From an uncultured Collinsella sp. (GTDB taxonomy: Bacteria; Actinomycetota; Coriobacteriia; Coriobacteriales; Coriobacteriaceae), in the NCBI GenBank assembly GCA_934647195.1, contig CAKUFD010000013.1, positions 1-41,051 on the forward strand: a stretch of DNA of 41,051 bases, in the 5' to 3' direction. Positions 41,024-41,051 of the stretch are shown piece after piece. The position numbers were made by a program, and so were the translations under genes. The first letter of the stretch is position 1. Each line of letters starts with the position of its first letter. The notes under the pieces were generated by a model, which searched no databases, had not been told where the DNA came from, and saw only the letters and a list, made by a program, of their open reading frames with translations.

Positions 41024-41051
41024 ACGGATCCGACGCTTTTATGTCGGGTCC
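41024..41051 (+). terminator. Terminator-like hairpin after guaA
   Basis: GGATCCGAC pairs with GTCGGGTCC (one mismatch-like G-T pair) around GCTTTTAT. The window ends at the stem, so a following T tract cannot be checked. Confidence 0.55.

Overview
The window looks like a chromosomal segment of a Gram-positive gut actinobacterium of the class Coriobacteriia, most like Collinsella. This is inferred from the high-GC coding sequence, purine-rich ribosome binding sites (AAAGGAG type), a sortase-C pilus locus with LPxTG-anchored pilins, an ATP-PPase-only GMP synthase, and a set of families (TIGR04076, DUF6323/DUF6179, flavodoxin fusions) that I associate with that group. No tRNA, rRNA, CRISPR array or replication origin was seen.

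Bases 1-7.4 kb are an accessory zone with much decay. It holds a frameshifted ToxN/AbiQ-like toxin (408-856), a yjdF gene with a structured leader, an alpha/beta hydrolase, and a minus-strand operon of three sirtuin-like genes plus a TIGR04076 gene, divergent from a TetR regulator. Two relics of a DUF4143-type ATPase gene lie at 1.6 kb and 6.85 kb. An ~80-bp intergenic repeat occurs three times within the first 2.9 kb.

Bases 7.7-16.2 kb are a pilus operon on the minus strand. In transcription order it runs: large LPVTG tip adhesin, an LPKTG ancillary pilin broken by a frameshift in a short CG tract, an LPITG backbone pilin with a TTG start, a hairpin, and a class C sortase. Upstream and divergent is an IS3 OrfA fragment fused in frame to a nitroreductase that has lost its N-terminus.

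Bases 17.2-22.3 kb look like a small defence or mobile island. A hipBA operon has a clean promoter overlain by three identically spaced operators. A broken DUF3800 gene on the minus strand follows. Then come two translationally coupled genes of unknown function (19423-21568), a glycine-zipper membrane protein with a coiled coil and a 452-residue membrane-associated partner, followed by two broken small genes. This pair is my best candidate for an undescribed system; the three-sirtuin operon is the second.

Bases 22.6-37.1 kb carry mostly intact small units: a zinc-ribbon protein, an NADPH-FMN-reductase-like protein, DUF6323/DUF6179, an XRE regulator with a membrane protein, PadR with a flavodoxin-SCP2-membrane fusion, a beta-helix SHIRT surface protein (LPRTG), a SWIM zinc-finger protein, an ATP-grasp-like protein behind an attenuator-like leader, LytTR/DUF3021, a second TIGR04076 protein, a PH-like membrane protein and a transglutaminase. 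Bases 37.8-41.0 kb are core-like: a SulP anion transporter and guaA. Three copies of a ~200-260-bp palindromic intergenic repeat sit at 29.0, 37.3 and 39.6 kb.
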